This document shows positions 51,620 to 52,762 of a DNA stretch of 52,762 nt, piece by piece (position 1 is the stretch's first letter; the number at the start of each line of letters is the position of its first letter). The position numbers were made by a program, and so were the translations under genes. The notes beneath the pieces are model-generated. The model saw nothing but the letters and a program-made list of their open reading frames with translations, was not told the origin of the DNA and ran no database searches. The DNA comes from an uncultured Paraglaciecola sp. (GTDB taxonomy: Bacteria > Pseudomonadota > Gammaproteobacteria > Enterobacterales > Alteromonadaceae), in contig NZ_CAKZKO010000022.1 in assembly GCF_937123705.1 (NCBI RefSeq), positions 1-52,762 of the forward strand, in the 5' to 3' direction.

Positions 51620-51775
51620 ATTAATACGCAAAGGCTGATTACTTACGGTGATTGGTATAACCTGAATGTTAACCCCAAAAAGGGGGACGCAATCATCCTT
51701 TAGTGTTTCCTATCAGTATTTCCATGTTCTATTGTGTGGTTTTTCGTAAAATGAAATGATAATTTGGCACAATAA

Positions 51776-52762
<987 letters not shown>

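Noticed and set aside
51673..51686. CCCC-AAAAA-GGGG hairpin after the LacI gene as a terminator
   Set aside because: Four base pairs and no T run; it may be chance.

Overview
The window looks like a chromosomal segment of a marine gammaproteobacterium of the Alteromonadales, most likely close to Paraglaciecola/Glaciecola/Alteromonas. This is inferred from moderate-to-low GC, a Shewanella/Alteromonas-type N-acetylglucosamine (GlcNAc) gene set, a TonB receptor grouped with tryptophan-halogenase-like, SapC and cupin genes, a PEP-CTERM protein, a probable alginate-lyase remnant and an Alteromonadales-type REP-associated transposase. No rRNA, tRNA or CRISPR array was seen. All gene functions come from reading motifs by eye; no database search was possible.

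Left part (1-9751): end of a glutaryl-CoA dehydrogenase gene; a LysR regulator divergent from a DJ-1/PfpI-type protein and a YqhD-type aldehyde reductase (a likely aldehyde-stress unit); a LETM1-like membrane protein, a DnaQ-type exonuclease and a DUF2845 protein; about 1 kb with no convincing gene but a long inverted repeat; then a minus-strand MacAB-like export operon whose adaptor carries an extra Spy/CpxP-like LTxxQ segment.

Middle left (9752-20000) is an accessory, decayed region: a C-terminal scrap of a beta-helix polysaccharide lyase, a REP-associated tyrosine transposase gene broken by two inverted 14-bp insertions and one 72-bp insertion, a lipoprotein, a DUF1330 protein, a metallo-beta-lactamase-fold protein, and two near-identical DUF2608 (HAD-like) lipoproteins that bracket an NCS2-type permease and a secreted cyclase-family hydrolase. 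After the second copy lies a remnant matching the 3' end and terminator of nagP.

Middle (20000-27673): a sigma-54-type promoter with two helically phased palindromes, a 28-codon membrane-peptide ORF, an adaptor, an ATPase and two FtsX-type permeases, a terminator, then an NtrC-family response regulator and its sensor kinase. This reads as a self-contained, signal-controlled export module.

Right part (27675-52762): a chitin-sugar catabolic locus on the minus strand (nagB; nagK-nagA-nagP; acs; GH20 hexosaminidase; nagX), an orphan sulfotransferase, a CadC-like regulator with TPRs divergent from a PEP-CTERM protein, then the operon TonB receptor > halogenase-like > SapC > JmjC-like cupin > halogenase-like. 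A LacI-family gene and the start of a lacZ-type beta-galactosidase close the window. Four copies of the same 14-bp palindrome, TGACAGCGTTGTCA, sit at the promoters of nagB, nagK, the TonB receptor and the LacI gene. They tie outer-membrane uptake, the halogenase-like cluster and GlcNAc catabolism into one probable regulon.
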